Below the pieces are notes generated by a model that had not been told where the DNA came from, ran no database searches, and saw only the letters and a list, made by a program, of their open reading frames with translations. A DNA stretch of 64,000 nt from Reyranella sp. (GTDB taxonomy: Bacteria > Pseudomonadota > Alphaproteobacteria > Reyranellales > Reyranellaceae), in contig NZ_SCVC01000012.1 in the NCBI RefSeq assembly GCF_004297405.1, forward strand, positions 369,275-433,274, given 5' to 3'. The translations under genes were made by a program, and so were the position numbers. Below are positions 21,813-31,838 of this stretch, piece after piece; position 1 is the first letter of the stretch; each line of letters starts with the position of its first letter.

Positions 21813-23228
21813 GTGACACCGGGCGCGCGGGTTGCCGCCACCATAGAACTCCTGGACGAAATCGTCAGCCGGTCCGAGCGACCGGCCGATCTCGTCGCCA
21901 ACGCTTTCTTCCGTGCGCGCCGTTTCATCGGCGGCGGCGACCGGCGTGCCGTGTCCGAACGCGCGTGGGGCATCCTGCGCCGCTACGGCCAGCTCACCTG
22001 GTGGCTCGACCGCACGCGCCATCCCGATCGCGGCGGCCGTGCCATCGTCGCGGCCGACCTGATGCTGGTCGAGGGCATGGGCATGCGCGACCTCGAGGCG
22101 ATCTTCGATGGCGGCCGCTATCGGCCCTCGATGCTCGACGAAGCGGAATATCGCGCGTTGCGCCAGATGGAAGGCCATTCGCTGCCTCACCCCGAGCAGC
22201 CCGATTGGGTGCGGCTCAATGTGCAGGAGTGGGTGGCGCCGCATCTCAAGGAAGCCTATGGCGACGCCTGGGGCCGCGAGATCGCCGCTCTGGAGACGCC
22301 GCCGCCGGTCGACCTGCGCGTCAATCGTCTCAAGGCGAGCGTCGAGGAGGCCCGCGAGGCCCTGGCGCGCGAAGGCATCGATACCGAGCCGATGCGTTAT
22401 GCAGCCAACGGGCTGCGGCTGCGCAAGCGCCTCTCGGTCGTTGCGGGCGATGCCTTCCAGAACGGTCTGGTCGAAATTCAGGACGAGGGCTCGCAGCTCG
22501 TCGCGGCGCTGGTCGATGCCAAGCCCGGCATGCAGATCGCCGACTATTGCGCCGGCGCCGGTGGCAAGACGCTGGCCATGGCGGCCGGCATGAACAACAA
22601 GGGCCGCGTCGTCGCCATGGACGTGCTGGAGACGCGGCTCGATCGCTCGGCGCAACGCCTGCGTCGCGCCGGCGCCCACAATGTCGAACGCCGCGCCATC
22701 GATGCGGACAATCGCAAGTGGCTGAAGCGCCAGGGCGGCGCCTTCGATCGCGTGCTGGTCGATGCGCCCTGCACCGGAACAGGCACGTGGCGGCGCAATC
22801 CCGACGGGCGCTGGACCTTACAGCCCAAGGATCTGGAGGAACTGCTGCCCAAGCAAGCGGCGATCCTCGATGCTGCGGCCCGGTTGGTGAAGCCGGGCGG
22901 CGGGCTGATCTACGCGACGTGCTCGGTGCTGCCGGCGGAGAACGAACACCAGATCGATGCCTTCCTCGAACGCCACAGCGATTTCGAGGTGGTGCCGGTG
23001 ACGGCGATCTGGCGCGACGTGCTGTCAACCGAGCCGCCGGGTGACCTCGAGGGCGCGCGCTTTCTTCGGCTGTCGCCGCTGAAGCATGGCACCGACGGCT
23101 TCTTTGCCGCGACGCTGGTCCGCAAGGAGCCTGTGAAGGAAGCCGCATCGCAGGAAGCAACATCCGAGAACGAGCCGCCGCCGGAAGAGCCGATCCAGCA
23201 GGCAACCGGCGTCGAGGAGGGCGCGTGA
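21813..23228 (+). CDS. RsmB/NOP family rRNA m5C methyltransferase
   Basis: 471 residues from the GTG at 21813, which has AAAGGA about 10 bases upstream; a TTG at 21795 is the alternative. Residues about 1-130 form an NusB-like helical region (WGILRRYGQLTWWL). The SAM fold begins near residue 235 with IADYCAGAGGKTLAMA. The two cysteines of m5C methyltransferases are in VDAPCTGTGTW and YATCSVLPAENE. E. coli RsmB modifies C967 of 16S rRNA; alphaproteobacteria often have several paralogues, so the target base is not certain. A ~35-residue Glu/Pro-rich tail is extra. The next gene overlaps by 4 bases. Confidence 0.9.
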   Translation: MTPGARVAATIELLDEIVSRSERPADLVANAFFRARRFIGGGDRRAVSERAWGILRRYGQLTWWLDRTRHPDRGGRAIVAADLMLVEGMGMRDLEAIFDGGRYRPSMLDEAEYRALRQMEGHSLPHPEQPDWVRLNVQEWVAPHLKEAYGDAWGREIAALETPPPVDLRVNRLKASVEEAREALAREGIDTEPMRYAANGLRLRKRLSVVAGDAFQNGLVEIQDEGSQLVAALVDAKPGMQIADYCAGAGGKTLAMAAGMNNKGRVVAMDVLETRLDRSAQRLRRAGAHNVERRAIDADNRKWLKRQGGAFDRVLVDAPCTGTGTWRRNPDGRWTLQPKDLEELLPKQAAILDAAARLVKPGGGLIYATCSVLPAENEHQIDAFLERHSDFEVVPVTAIWRDVLSTEPPGDLEGARFLRLSPLKHGTDGFFAATLVRKEPVKEAASQEATSENEPPPEEPIQQATGVEEGA

Positions 23229-23791
23229 TCCGCATTCGCCGCGCGGCGCGCGATGACGCCGCGGCGATCGGACGGGTCCATGTCGAGACCTGGCAGGCGA
23301 CCTATGCCGGCCTGCTGCCGGACGCAATGCTGGTGGCCATGTCGGATGTGCGTCAGTCGGCCTGGTGGTCGCAGCTCCTGGCTGATCCCGGCGAGGCGCG
23401 CGGCGTCTTCGTGGCCGACGACCAGGACGCAGGCGTCGTGGGTTTCGGCAGCTGCGGCCCGGTGCGCGATCCGCCCGAGGGGCTCGACGGCCGCGAGATC
23501 AAGGTCGGCGAGGTCTATACGCTCTACGTCGAGCCCGATTTCCAGAACCTCGGCCTCGGCCGGCAGTTGCTCGGCGCCCTGTTCCGCCAGCTCAAGGCCG
23601 ACCGCTGCGATACCGCCGTGCTGTGGATGCTGGCCGAGAATTCGACACGCTTCTTCTACGAGGGGCTGGGCGGCGAGCGGGTGGGCGAGCGCACCGACAC
23701 CCTGGCCGGGGTCGATGTCGAGGAAATCGCCTTTGCCTGGCGCAATCTCGATGTGCCGCTGGTGCGCCGCAGGCTGGCCGAAGAAGGCTGA
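23225..23791 (+). CDS. GNAT family N-acetyltransferase
   Basis: 188 residues, GTG start overlapping the methyltransferase stop (GTGA), so translationally coupled. The GNAT fold is clear: IRIRRAARDDAAAIGRVHVETWQATY at the start, a central EVYTLYVEPDFQNLGLGRQLL with the acetyl-CoA loop QNLGLG (about 106-111), and LWMLAENSTRFFYEGLGG (motif B). Substrate unknown; the N-terminal VHVETWQ is common in GNATs annotated for small amines or ribosomal proteins. Position between an rRNA methyltransferase and guaA gives no firm clue. Confidence 0.9.
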   Translation: MIRIRRAARDDAAAIGRVHVETWQATYAGLLPDAMLVAMSDVRQSAWWSQLLADPGEARGVFVADDQDAGVVGFGSCGPVRDPPEGLDGREIKVGEVYTLYVEPDFQNLGLGRQLLGALFRQLKADRCDTAVLWMLAENSTRFFYEGLGGERVGERTDTLAGVDVEEIAFAWRNLDVPLVRRRLAEEG

Positions 23792-23811
23792 ACCATCCAC
23801 ACCGACAAATG

Positions 23812-23840
23812 GTTGCTGCGGCGAGCCCTGACGCTTATAT
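23812..23840 (+). promoter_or_regulatory. Putative guaA promoter giving a leaderless or near-leaderless mRNA
   Basis: TTGCTG (23812-23817) and TATATC (23835-23840) are 17 bases apart. The guaA ATG is at 23847, about 7 bases after the -10 box, where transcription would start. No ribosome binding site precedes the ATG. Confidence 0.45.
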
Positions 23841-23846
23841 CGCCCC

Positions 23847-25397
23847 ATGACCGACCGTTTGCTGATCGTTGATTTCGGTTCCCAGGTTACCCAGCTGATT
23901 GCCCGGCGCGTGCGTGAGGCCGGGGTTTACTGCGAAATCCTGCCTTTCCAGGCAGTCGACGACGCGAAAATCAAAGCCTTCGATCCCCGAGGGATCATCC
24001 TGTCGGGCGGCCCGGCCTCGGTCACCGAGGGCCAGTCGCCGACCGCCCATCCCGCCATCTTCACCGCCAAGGTGCCGGTCCTCGGCATCTGCTACGGCGA
24101 GCAGACCATGGCCAAGGAGCTGGGCGGCTCGGTCGAAGGCGGCCACCATCGCGAGTTCGGTCGCGCCGAGGTCGAGATCAAGGCCTCGACCCGCCTGTTC
24201 GACGGCGTCTGGCAGCCGGGCGACCGCAAGCAGGTCTGGATGAGCCATGGCGATCGCGTGACCAAGCTGCCGGCCGGCTTCTCGGTCGTCGCCACCAGCG
24301 AGAATGCGCCCTTCGCCGCCATCGCCGACGAGAGCCGCGGCTATTACGGCGTGCAGTTCCATCCCGAGGTCGTGCACACACCCGACGGCGCCAAGCTGCT
24401 GCGCAACTTCGCGCTGAACATCGCCGGCGCCAAGGGCGACTGGACGATGGCGGCCTTCCGCGAGCGCGCCATCGCGCAGGTCCGCGCCCAGGTGGGCAAG
24501 GGCAAGGTGATCTGCGGCCTGTCGGGCGGCGTCGACTCCTCGGTGGTCGCCGTGCTGCTGCACGAGGCGATCGGCGATCAGCTCCAGTGCGTGTTCGTCG
24601 ACCACGGCCTGCTGCGCCTCAACGAGGGCGAGGAGGTTGTGCGCCTGTTCCGCGACCACTACAACATCCCGCTGATCCACGCCGACGCCTCGAAGGAATT
24701 CCTGAAGGCGCTCGAAGGCGTCACCGACCCGGAGAAGAAGCGCAAGACGATCGGCGCGCTGTTCATCGACGTGTTCGAGGCCGAGGCGAAGAAGATCGGC
24801 GGCGCCGAGTTCCTGGCGCAGGGCACGCTCTATCCCGACGTGATCGAATCGGTGTCCTTCACCGGCGGCCCGTCGGTGACGATCAAGAGCCACCACAATG
24901 TCGGCGGCCTGCCGGCGCGCATGAACATGAAGCTGGTGGAACCGCTGCGTGAACTGTTCAAGGACGAGGTGAGGGCGCTCGGCCGCGAACTCGGCCTGCC
25001 GGCCGACCTGGTGAACCGCCATCCGTTCCCCGGTCCTGGCCTTGCCATCCGCATCCCCGGCGACATCACGAAGGACAAGCTCGATCTCCTCCGCAAGGTC
25101 GATGCCGTCTATCTCGACGAGATCCGCAAGGCCGGCCTCTACGACGAGATCTGGCAGGCCTTCGCCGTGCTGCTTCCGGTGCGCACCGTCGGCGTGATGG
25201 GTGACGGCCGCACCTACGACCAGGCCTGTGCCCTAAGAGCGGTCACCTCGACCGACGGCATGACCGCCGACTACTACCCCTTCGACCACGCCTTCCTCGG
25301 CCGCGTCGCCAACCGCATCATCAACGAGGTGCGAGGCGTCAACCGCGTGACGTACGACATCACGAGCAAGCCGCCCGGGACGATTGAGTGGGAGTGA
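23847..25397 (+). CDS. guaA: GMP synthase (glutamine-hydrolysing)
   Basis: 516 residues, full length. It converts XMP to GMP with ATP and glutamine. The class I glutaminase domain (1-190) has nucleophile Cys82 in VLGICYGEQ and the His-Glu pair in QFHPEVVHT. The ATP pyrophosphatase domain starts with the P-loop [11 protein letters not shown] near residue 225. The C-terminal dimerisation domain ends with [16 protein letters not shown], the invariant C-terminus. No Shine-Dalgarno sequence is visible and a -10 box ends 6 bases before the ATG. With guaB it completes the GMP branch. Confidence 0.98.
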   Translation: MTDRLLIVDFGSQVTQLIARRVREAGVYCEILPFQAVDDAKIKAFDPRGIILSGGPASVTEGQSPTAHPAIFTAKVPVLGICYGEQTMAKELGGSVEGGHHREFGRAEVEIKASTRLFDGVWQPGDRKQVWMSHGDRVTKLPAGFSVVATSENAPFAAIADESRGYYGVQFHPEVVHTPDGAKLLRNFALNIAGAKGDWTMAAFRERAIAQVRAQVGKGKVICGLSGGVDSSVVAVLLHEAIGDQLQCVFVDHGLLRLNEGEEVVRLFRDHYNIPLIHADASKEFLKALEGVTDPEKKRKTIGALFIDVFEAEAKKIGGAEFLAQGTLYPDVIESVSFTGGPSVTIKSHHNVGGLPARMNMKLVEPLRELFKDEVRALGRELGLPADLVNRHPFPGPGLAIRIPGDITKDKLDLLRKVDAVYLDEIRKAGLYDEIWQAFAVLLPVRTVGVMGDGRTYDQACALRAVTSTDGMTADYYPFDHAFLGRVANRIINEVRGVNRVTYDITSKPPGTIEWE

Positions 25398-25490
25398 GCA
25401 CGGAAATATCATCTTGAGTGTAGTGAAGGATCATTAAAGACTATAGCGTTTCTGGTCTTTGAGAGGATCGGTGTGATCACGGGAGTTCCG

Positions 25491-25790
25491 ATGAGTAGCC
25501 GATGGATAAAGAGACGCTTTCATAGTCGTCGCCTTCCGTCAGGACACGTCACACACGTGCGCGAGTGTTGGATACTCCTGGACGATCAAGAAAAGAAAAG
25601 CCGGCGCTATAGACATCCTTGCCCTGAATGCGGTGCTGAAATCATCAGCGTCCACATGCCAAATCGCGGCTGGGCCCATTTTGAAGGCGCGCAAGGGCTG
25701 ACTCGGGTTAAGCATCCATGCCTAAACTTGGGTGAAAGCTTGTCCCAAAGACGAGACGAAGAGACGTTGGAGCTATTCGAAGGCAACTGA
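25491..25790 (+). CDS. Small hypothetical protein with a CxxC motif
   Basis: 99 residues from the ATG at 25491, which has GGGAG 6-7 bases upstream; a GTG at 25473 is possible but less well placed. Rich in Arg and His. A Cys pair CPECG near residue 44 together with HMPNRGWAH and KHPC could bind zinc. No family recognised. Base composition is clearly lower in GC than the flanking genes, and it lies between guaA and another unknown low-GC gene, so it may be acquired DNA. Confidence 0.6.
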   Translation: MSSRWIKRRFHSRRLPSGHVTHVRECWILLDDQEKKSRRYRHPCPECGAEIISVHMPNRGWAHFEGAQGLTRVKHPCLNLGESLSQRRDEETLELFEGN

Positions 25791-25964
25791 GTCAGCTCGG
25801 CGGGCGTCACATGATCGGGCGCAGATGCAAGGGGCCTGTTGCATGCGTAGCTGTCTACATCCTTGAATACTCTGCGCGCTGAACGTCAAATCGCCTCAAA
25901 TGCGCAAATCCTTTGCTCAAAGTGACAAGGATGGCTAGTGGCACATGCCGTGAAAGCTATCCGA
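25791..25964. other. Intergenic, nothing recognised
   Basis: 174 bases between two converging genes of the lower-GC insert; no hairpin with a T-run, no tRNA-like fold. Confidence 0.4.
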
Positions 25965-26975
25965 TCATTTGTGCCGCCATGCTTTCGTGATTGCTGAAGC
26001 CACATCGCGACCGCCCAAGATTGCGCCTGCTGCGGCATAGAGGACTTCTGAGTGGATGTTCATAAGCTGGCAAAGCCCGACCGCACTTAATAGAACACCA
26101 ACTTTGCCACTGGAGATTATGCCATCAGCGGCGTTGCCGAGGACGCGAGCATGGTCCTTCTGCCACCAATCATGAACGGTGTCGCCAAATGTACGCGCAG
26201 CTTTCTCAGCCTTTGCGACAGTCGTCTTTTTCACTCGGAACTTAGCAACCTCAGCTTGAAGCGCGACAACCTTCGCCTTCAATGCCTCATACTCGGAGAT
26301 CTCTACATTACGCGTGGCTGTCGCCTCCGGAGAGTTAGGTTTGTAATCGCGAAGCTGCTTCAGCTTTTCATCAACGGTCCGCGCTATCGCCTCGGTAGAG
26401 ACGATGATTTGATCGGTGTTTGTCCGAATGGCGCGTCGGATTGTGAGGCTACGGGTCGTGCTCGTCGCTTCTCGAGGAGTTTGCTGCTCAGAAGTGCGCT
26501 TTGGTCTTGGGCTTAGCGGTATTTTAAGTGTGAGTAGCCACTGGCGAAGTGACGGTGTGGTTATCGCGAATACGCCTTCATTTTCACCGACCCGGGAAAG
26601 AAATCTGGACGAAAATCGCTCATCTACGAGAAGAACAAGGCGGCCGCCATCTACCTCTGAATAACTCAAGAAGCCGTCGTTCATTTGATCGAACCGCTGT
26701 TCAGCTTGTCCCACCAGTGTCGAAATGGAGCGCGACTGTTTGATCTGAGAGTTAAACGTAAAATCAAACGGCTTTGGTCCAGGAAGGGCGACGAAGCCTT
26801 CTTTTTCTACGATGCCGATGACTCGTCTGAGGAAGCGTTCGGAAGTTTGTTCGTTACTTCTGCGTCGCTGCTCGGCTAGCCAGCTGATTTCGCGGCGCAT
26901 ACTTTGGGCCGCTGGGTGTAACCGCACGGGACGGGGTTTTATCCCTTGAGCTTTTGGCGTTTTACTTTTGGCCAT
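25965..26975 (-). CDS. Hypothetical protein with coiled coil and C-terminal hydrophobic segments
   Basis: 336 residues from the ATG at 26975 (MAKSKTPKAQ), with GAGAGATAAG just upstream; an in-frame ATG at 27014 is less likely. Basic N-terminus. The middle (about 70-165) is mixed alpha/beta with no motif I recognise. A predicted coiled coil covers about 235-265 (EYEALKAKVVALQAEVAKF). Two hydrophobic stretches near the end (about 295-325, VGVLLSAVGLCQL and VLYAAAGAILGG) could be membrane helices or a buried hairpin. Markedly lower GC and different codon use than guaA and the ABC-F gene. No function proposed. Confidence 0.65.
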   Translation of the reverse strand: MAKSKTPKAQGIKPRPVRLHPAAQSMRREISWLAEQRRRSNEQTSERFLRRVIGIVEKEGFVALPGPKPFDFTFNSQIKQSRSISTLVGQAEQRFDQMNDGFLSYSEVDGGRLVLLVDERFSSRFLSRVGENEGVFAITTPSLRQWLLTLKIPLSPRPKRTSEQQTPREATSTTRSLTIRRAIRTNTDQIIVSTEAIARTVDEKLKQLRDYKPNSPEATATRNVEISEYEALKAKVVALQAEVAKFRVKKTTVAKAEKAARTFGDTVHDWWQKDHARVLGNAADGIISSGKVGVLLSAVGLCQLMNIHSEVLYAAAGAILGGRDVASAITKAWRHK

Positions 26976-27179
26976 CTTATCTCTCGATCTCGTGAGAGAT
27001 AGTAGCAACCTCAAGCGCGTCCGCTAGTCGACAGTGCTTGGGCGCCGAGCTGTCGGCGCTGGACTCGAATAACCCTCCGCACGGCACCATCGCGTAGGGA
27101 GTGGAGGGGACAATCAGCCGCAACGCCGTGATCCGCCTGTCGCTTGCGTTGCCGGATCTTTCCGGCCAGCACAGCGCCC

Positions 27180-28808
27180 ATGATTCGTCTCGATAACATC
27201 AGCAAGCAGAACGGCCATCAGATCCTGTTCATCGACGCGTCGATGGGCATCCAGAAGGGGGAGAAGGCGGGGCTGGTCGGGCCCAATGGCGCCGGCAAGA
27301 CGACGCTTTTCCGGATGATCGCCGGCCAGGAGCAGCCCGACGATGGCCAGGTGACGATCGATCCCGGCATGACGATCGGCTATTTCAGCCAGGACGTCGG
27401 CGAGATGTCGGGCAAGAGCGCGGTCGCGGCGGTGATGGATGGCGTCGGGCCGGTGAGCGAGCTGGCCGTCGAGATCGCCCGGCTCGAGGCGGCGATGGCC
27501 GATCCGGCGCAGGCCGACGACATGGACGCCCTCGTCGAGCGCTATGGCGAGGTGCAGGGGCGCTTCGAGGAGCTGGACGGCTATGCGCTGGACGCCCGGG
27601 CGCGCGAGGTGCTGGCGGGCCTGAGCTTCAGCCAGGAACGCATGGACGGCGATGTCGGCCTGCTCTCCGGCGGCTGGAAGATGCGCGTGGCGCTCGCCCG
27701 CATCCTGCTGATGCGGCCCGACGGCATGCTGCTGGACGAGCCGAGCAACCATCTCGATCTCGAAAGCCTGATCTGGCTGGAGGATTTCCTCAAGAGATAC
27801 GAAGGCGCGTTGCTGATGACCTCGCATGACCGCGAGTTCATGAACCGCATCGTCGGCAAGGTCGTGGAGATCGACGGCGGGTCGCTCACCACCTATTCGG
27901 GCAACTTCGACTTCTACGAACAGCAGCGCGCGGTCGGGGAGCGGCAGCGCCAGGCGCAGTACGAGCGCCAGCAGGCGATGCTCGCCAAGGAGATGAAGTT
28001 CATCGAGCGCTTCAAGGCGCGGGCCTCTCATGCCGCCCAGGTCCAGAGCCGGGTGAAGAAGCTGGACAAGATCGAGAAGGTGGAGCCGCCCCGGCGTCGC
28101 CAGTCCGTCCAGTTCGAGTTCCGCGCGCCGCCGCGCTCGGGCGACGACGTGGTGAGCTTCAAGAACGTTCACAAGGGCTATGGCACCCAGCCGATCTATG
28201 AGGGGCTCGATTTCCGGCTGCGTCGCCTGGAACGCTGGTGCGTGCTCGGCGCCAACGGCGCGGGGAAATCCACCTTGCTGAAGCTGGTGGCGGGCGCGAC
28301 CGAGCCCGATCAGGGCGCCGTTAACGTCGGCGCCAGCGTCAAGATGGGCTATTTCGCCCAGCACTCCATGGACCTGCTGGACGGCGACGATACGGTTTTC
28401 GAGTCGCTGGACGGGTCGTTCCCGCAGGCAGGGACGGGCGCGCTGAAGTCGCTGGCCGGCTGCTTCGGCTTCTCCGGCGACGATGTCGAGAAGCCTTGTC
28501 GTGTGCTGTCCGGCGGCGAGAAGGCGCGTTTGGTCATGGCCAAGATGCTGTTCGATCCGCCGAACTTCCTGGTCCTCGACGAGCCGACGAACCATCTGGA
28601 CATGGCCACCAAGGAGATGCTGGTCGCTGCCCTGGCGGAATTCGAAGGTACCATGCTGTTCGTGTCGCATGACCGCCACTTCCTGGCCGCGCTCTCAAAT
28701 CGTGTCCTGGAACTGACGCCCGACGGCGTTCATCAGTATGGCGGTGGCTACACGGAATATGTGGCACGCACAGGCCAGGAGGCGCCGGGCCTTCACCCCG
28801 GCCAGTAG
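27180..28808 (+). CDS. ABC-F family ATPase (translation factor type)
   Basis: 542 residues from the ATG at 27180 (MIRLDNISKQ). Two ABC ATPase cassettes on one chain without membrane segments. The first Walker A is GPNGAGKTT (about 37-45), signature LLSGGWKMRVALA, Walker B MLLDEPSNHLD. The second is GANGAGKST, signature VLSGGEKARLVMA, Walker B LVLDEPTNHLD. The charged linker (about 240-310, RQRQAQYERQQAMLAKEMKFIERFKARASHAAQ) is the P-site tRNA interaction motif region that defines ABC-F. It probably relieves stalled or unusual ribosome states. Closest in layout to Uup/YheS-like proteins; which subfamily is not decided. A strong hairpin follows. Confidence 0.9.
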   Translation: MIRLDNISKQNGHQILFIDASMGIQKGEKAGLVGPNGAGKTTLFRMIAGQEQPDDGQVTIDPGMTIGYFSQDVGEMSGKSAVAAVMDGVGPVSELAVEIARLEAAMADPAQADDMDALVERYGEVQGRFEELDGYALDARAREVLAGLSFSQERMDGDVGLLSGGWKMRVALARILLMRPDGMLLDEPSNHLDLESLIWLEDFLKRYEGALLMTSHDREFMNRIVGKVVEIDGGSLTTYSGNFDFYEQQRAVGERQRQAQYERQQAMLAKEMKFIERFKARASHAAQVQSRVKKLDKIEKVEPPRRRQSVQFEFRAPPRSGDDVVSFKNVHKGYGTQPIYEGLDFRLRRLERWCVLGANGAGKSTLLKLVAGATEPDQGAVNVGASVKMGYFAQHSMDLLDGDDTVFESLDGSFPQAGTGALKSLAGCFGFSGDDVEKPCRVLSGGEKARLVMAKMLFDPPNFLVLDEPTNHLDMATKEMLVAALAEFEGTMLFVSHDRHFLAALSNRVLELTPDGVHQYGGGYTEYVARTGQEAPGLHPGQ

Positions 28809-28821
28809 AAAAGGACGATCG

Positions 28822-28855
28822 AAGGGGCTCCGCCGCTAGCACGGCGGAGCCCCTT
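28822..28855. terminator. Strong hairpin, probable bidirectional terminator
   Basis: AAGGGGCTCCGCCG (28822-28835) pairs perfectly with CGGCGGAGCCCCTT (28842-28855) around a 6-base loop CTAGCA. It sits between the ends of the converging ABC-F and copZ genes. T-runs are weak on both sides (TTAGCTTCTTTCGTT rightwards, CGTCCTTTTC leftwards). Confidence 0.7.
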
Positions 28856-28914
28856 AGCTTCTTTCGTTAACGAGGCAGATGTAACCTCGCTTCGTCAACA
28901 TACTTGGTTGAAAT

Positions 28915-29121
28915 CTATTGCGCGGAGCTGACCATCGCCGGATAGCCAGCAGCGTCGAGTGCCTTCGCAAAGGCTGAACCGTCCGCTTTGGTCTCGATGG
29001 TCACGGTCTGAATCTTGAGGTCGATATCGACCTTGGCGCCTGCGTCGACGCTCCGGATGGCCTTGGTGATGACCCCGGCGCAGTGACCGCAGGTCATATC
29101 GGGTACGTTCAACTTCAACAT
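28915..29121 (-). CDS. copZ: Copper chaperone CopZ-like (HMA domain)
   Basis: 68 residues from the ATG at 29121, with GGAG 8 bases upstream. It is a single heavy-metal-associated domain: MTCGHCAG with Cys11 and Cys14 as Cu(I) ligands, then a ferredoxin-like fold ending in ALDAAGYPA. The His between the cysteines (CGHC) is seen in CopZ-type chaperones. It would carry Cu(I) to the CopA-like pump encoded divergently. A MerR-type promoter with a CueR-like dyad lies upstream at 29164-29194. Confidence 0.85.
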   Translation of the reverse strand: MLKLNVPDMTCGHCAGVITKAIRSVDAGAKVDIDLKIQTVTIETKADGSAFAKALDAAGYPAMVSSAQ

Positions 29122-29163
29122 TGGAAACTCCTGGATTGGCACCGGCACAAGCGCCGTTTCCTG

Positions 29164-29194
29164 AAGCTGCGCGTTCCCGCCAGTGGAAGGTCAA
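29164..29194 (-). promoter_or_regulatory. CueR-type promoter of copZ
   Basis: On the minus strand TTGACC (29194-29189) is followed after exactly 19 bases by CAGCTT (29169-29164). The long spacer is the hallmark of MerR/CueR promoters. It holds an imperfect dyad (CTTCC...GGGAA) related to the perfect one at copA. Confidence 0.65.
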
Positions 29195-29232
29195 GCGACG
29201 TATTGCCCTCGCAATCCTTCTCCGAACTCCTG

Positions 29233-29263
29233 TTGACCTTCCAGTGACTGGAAGCCCTAGCCT
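29233..29263 (+). promoter_or_regulatory. CueR-type promoter of copA
   Basis: TTGACC (29233-29238), 19-base spacer, TAGCCT (29258-29263). The spacer holds the perfect dyad CTTCCAGTGACTGGAAG (29238-29254). An over-long spacer with a central dyad is how MerR-family activators such as CueR work. The copA ATG is 34 bases downstream. Confidence 0.8.
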
Positions 29264-29296
29264 CCGTTCATCAAATTCGAACAGAGGACAGGAACG

Positions 29297-31831
29297 ATGA
29301 ATGTCGTGCCCCAAATACCATCGGCAACCGCCAGACAAAACTTCCCGATCGAGGGCATGACCTGCGCATCCTGCGTGCGCCGTGTCGAGAAGGCGATCGC
29401 GGCCGTGCCGGGCGTTACAGCCGCCACGGTCAACCTCGCCACCGAGAGCGCCGACATCACCTTCAGCGGCGCCATCGATTCCGATGGGATCATCGCTGCG
29501 ATCCGCAGCGTCGGCTACGACGTGCCCGTCGAGAAGATCGAAATCGATATCGAGGGCATGACCTGCGCGTCATGTGTGACCCGTGTCGAAAAGGCGATTG
29601 CCGCGATTCCGGGTGTGAAGTCCGCCTCGGTCAATCTCGCCACCGAACGCGCGACCGTCGAACTGCTGGCAGGTTCCACGCCACGCGCGACGATCGACGC
29701 CGCCATCCGCAAGGCCGGTTATAAGCCGCGTCGCGCCGAGGCAACGGCGACTTCGTCAGGAACCGACGGTCGCGAGGACGCCCGCAACCGTGAGTACGCC
29801 ACCCTCAAGCGCGACTTTCGTATCGCCGCCGTACTGACGCTGCCGATCTTCGTGCTGGAAATGGGTTCCCACGTTTTCCCGCCGCTGCACCATTGGCTGA
29901 TGGCGAATGTCGATGATCAATCGCTCTACATCGCCTTCTTCGTCCTGGCGACCATCGTCCAGTTTGGTCCCGGCCTGCGCTTCTACAAGAAGGGCATACC
30001 GGCGCTTGTCCGCCTTACCCCCGACATGAATTCGCTGGTCGTCGTCGGTTCGACTGCGGCCTGGGCCTATTCCGTCGTTGCGACCTTCGCGCCGGGCGTG
30101 CTGCCGGACGGCACGGCCAACATCTACTACGAGGCTTCCGCTGTCATCATCACGCTCATCCTGCTCGGGCGCCTTCTCGAAGCCAAGGCCAAGGGCCGCA
30201 CGAGTGAAGCAATCAAGCGGCTGATCGGCTTGCAGGCCAAATCCGCCCGTGTGGAGCGCAACGGTCAGTTCGTCGAGATCCCGCTCGACGAGGTGATCGC
30301 GGGTGATGTCGTCCAGGTGCGCCCGGGCGACAAGGTACCGGTCGACGGCGTCGTGTTGTCGGGTTCGTCGTTCGTGGACGAGTCGATGATCTCCGGCGAA
30401 CCCATCCCGGTCAGCAAGGGAGAAGGGGCGGAGGTCGTTGGCGGCACGATCAACAAGACCGGCAGCTTCACCTATCGGGCAACCAAGGTCGGCGCCGACA
30501 CGCTGCTCGCCCAGATCATCCGCATGGTCGAGTCCGCGCAGGGATCAAAGCTGCCGATCCAGGCGGTCGTCGACAAGGTGACGGCCTGGTTCGTGCCTGC
30601 CGTCATGGCCGCTGCCGCGCTCACCTTCCTGGTCTGGCTGTTCTTCGGCCCGGAGCCGGCCGTCACCTTCGCACTCGTCAATGCCGTTGCCGTGCTGATC
30701 ATCGCTTGCCCCTGCGCCATGGGCCTCGCCACCCCGACCTCGATCATGGTCGGCACGGGTCGCGCAGCCGAACTCGGCGTGCTTTTCCGCAATGGAGAGG
30801 CGCTGCAATCTCTGAAGTCGACGGCGGTCGTGGCCCTCGACAAGACCGGTACGCTCACCGCCGGCAAGCCGGTGATGACCGATCTCGAAGTCACCGGCGG
30901 TTTCGAGCGTGCGAAAGTTCTGGCACTCGTCGCTTCAGTCGAGGCCCAGTCCGAACACCCGGTTGCCGCCGCCATCGTCGCTGCCGCCAAGGATGAAGGC
31001 CATTCATTGGGCGAGGTCGGCGCTTTCGAAGCGGTGCCCGGTTTCGGTGTCAGCGCAAAGGTTGATCAGCACCAAGTTGCAGTTGGCGCCGACCGCTACA
31101 TGGCCAAGCTCGGCATTGCGGTAGACGCCTTTGCCGACACCGCAAGCCGCATGGGCAAGCAGGCCAAGACGCCACTCTATGCGGCTGTCGACGGCAGGCT
31201 CGCTGCCGTGATCGCGGTTTCCGATCCGATCAAGCGTTCGACCCCGCAAGCCATTCGTGCCCTGCAGGCCATGGGTTTGAAGGTTGCGATGATCACCGGC
31301 GACAATCGTCGCACCGCCGAAGCGATCGCGGCCCAACTCGGCATTGACGAGGTCGTTGCGGAAGTGCTGCCCGACGGCAAGGTCGATGCGATCAAGCGCC
31401 TGCGGGCCGGCGGCCGCGCCGTAACCTTCGTCGGCGACGGCATCAACGATGCGCCGGCCTTGGCCGAGGCTGATGTCGGCATGGCAATAGGCACCGGCAC
31501 GGATGTCGCGATCGAGAGCGCCGATGTGGTGTTGATGTCGGGAGATCTGCTCGGTGTCACCAATGCGATCGCTCTGTCGAAGGCAACGATCCGCAACATC
31601 CAGCAGAACCTGTTCTGGGCCTTCGCCTACAACGCGGCCCTGATCCCGGTCGCGGCGGGCGTGCTCTATCCCGTCAGCGGTACACTGCTGTCGCCGATGC
31701 TGGCGGCTGGCGCGATGGCACTGTCCAGTGTCTTCGTCCTCGGCAATGCGATGCGCCTGAAGCGCTTCCAGGCGCCCGTCAAGGAGGCCGGCGCAGCAGT
31801 CGGCGCTCCCGAGCTTGCCCCAGCCGAGTAA
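29297..31831 (+). CDS. copA: Cu(I)-exporting P1B-type ATPase
   Basis: 844 residues. Two N-terminal metal-binding domains each have GMTCASC (about 16-22 and 85-91). Then come the membrane helices of P1B-ATPases, the actuator loop with MISGEPIPV, and the transport motif Cys471-Pro-Cys473. The phosphorylation site is Asp515 in DKTGTLT, with SEHPVAAAI in the nucleotide domain and the hinge [16 protein letters not shown]. The last helices carry AYNAALIP and [11 protein letters not shown], the residues that mark Cu(I) rather than Zn/Cd transport. It pumps Cu(I) out of the cytoplasm using ATP. Regulated by the CueR-type promoter just upstream. Confidence 0.96.
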   Translation: MNVVPQIPSATARQNFPIEGMTCASCVRRVEKAIAAVPGVTAATVNLATESADITFSGAIDSDGIIAAIRSVGYDVPVEKIEIDIEGMTCASCVTRVEKAIAAIPGVKSASVNLATERATVELLAGSTPRATIDAAIRKAGYKPRRAEATATSSGTDGREDARNREYATLKRDFRIAAVLTLPIFVLEMGSHVFPPLHHWLMANVDDQSLYIAFFVLATIVQFGPGLRFYKKGIPALVRLTPDMNSLVVVGSTAAWAYSVVATFAPGVLPDGTANIYYEASAVIITLILLGRLLEAKAKGRTSEAIKRLIGLQAKSARVERNGQFVEIPLDEVIAGDVVQVRPGDKVPVDGVVLSGSSFVDESMISGEPIPVSKGEGAEVVGGTINKTGSFTYRATKVGADTLLAQIIRMVESAQGSKLPIQAVVDKVTAWFVPAVMAAAALTFLVWLFFGPEPAVTFALVNAVAVLIIACPCAMGLATPTSIMVGTGRAAELGVLFRNGEALQSLKSTAVVALDKTGTLTAGKPVMTDLEVTGGFERAKVLALVASVEAQSEHPVAAAIVAAAKDEGHSLGEVGAFEAVPGFGVSAKVDQHQVAVGADRYMAKLGIAVDAFADTASRMGKQAKTPLYAAVDGRLAAVIAVSDPIKRSTPQAIRALQAMGLKVAMITGDNRRTAEAIAAQLGIDEVVAEVLPDGKVDAIKRLRAGGRAVTFVGDGINDAPALAEADVGMAIGTGTDVAIESADVVLMSGDLLGVTNAIALSKATIRNIQQNLFWAFAYNAALIPVAAGVLYPVSGTLLSPMLAAGAMALSSVFVLGNAMRLKRFQAPVKEAGAAVGAPELAPAE

Positions 31832-31838
31832 CGGCCTG

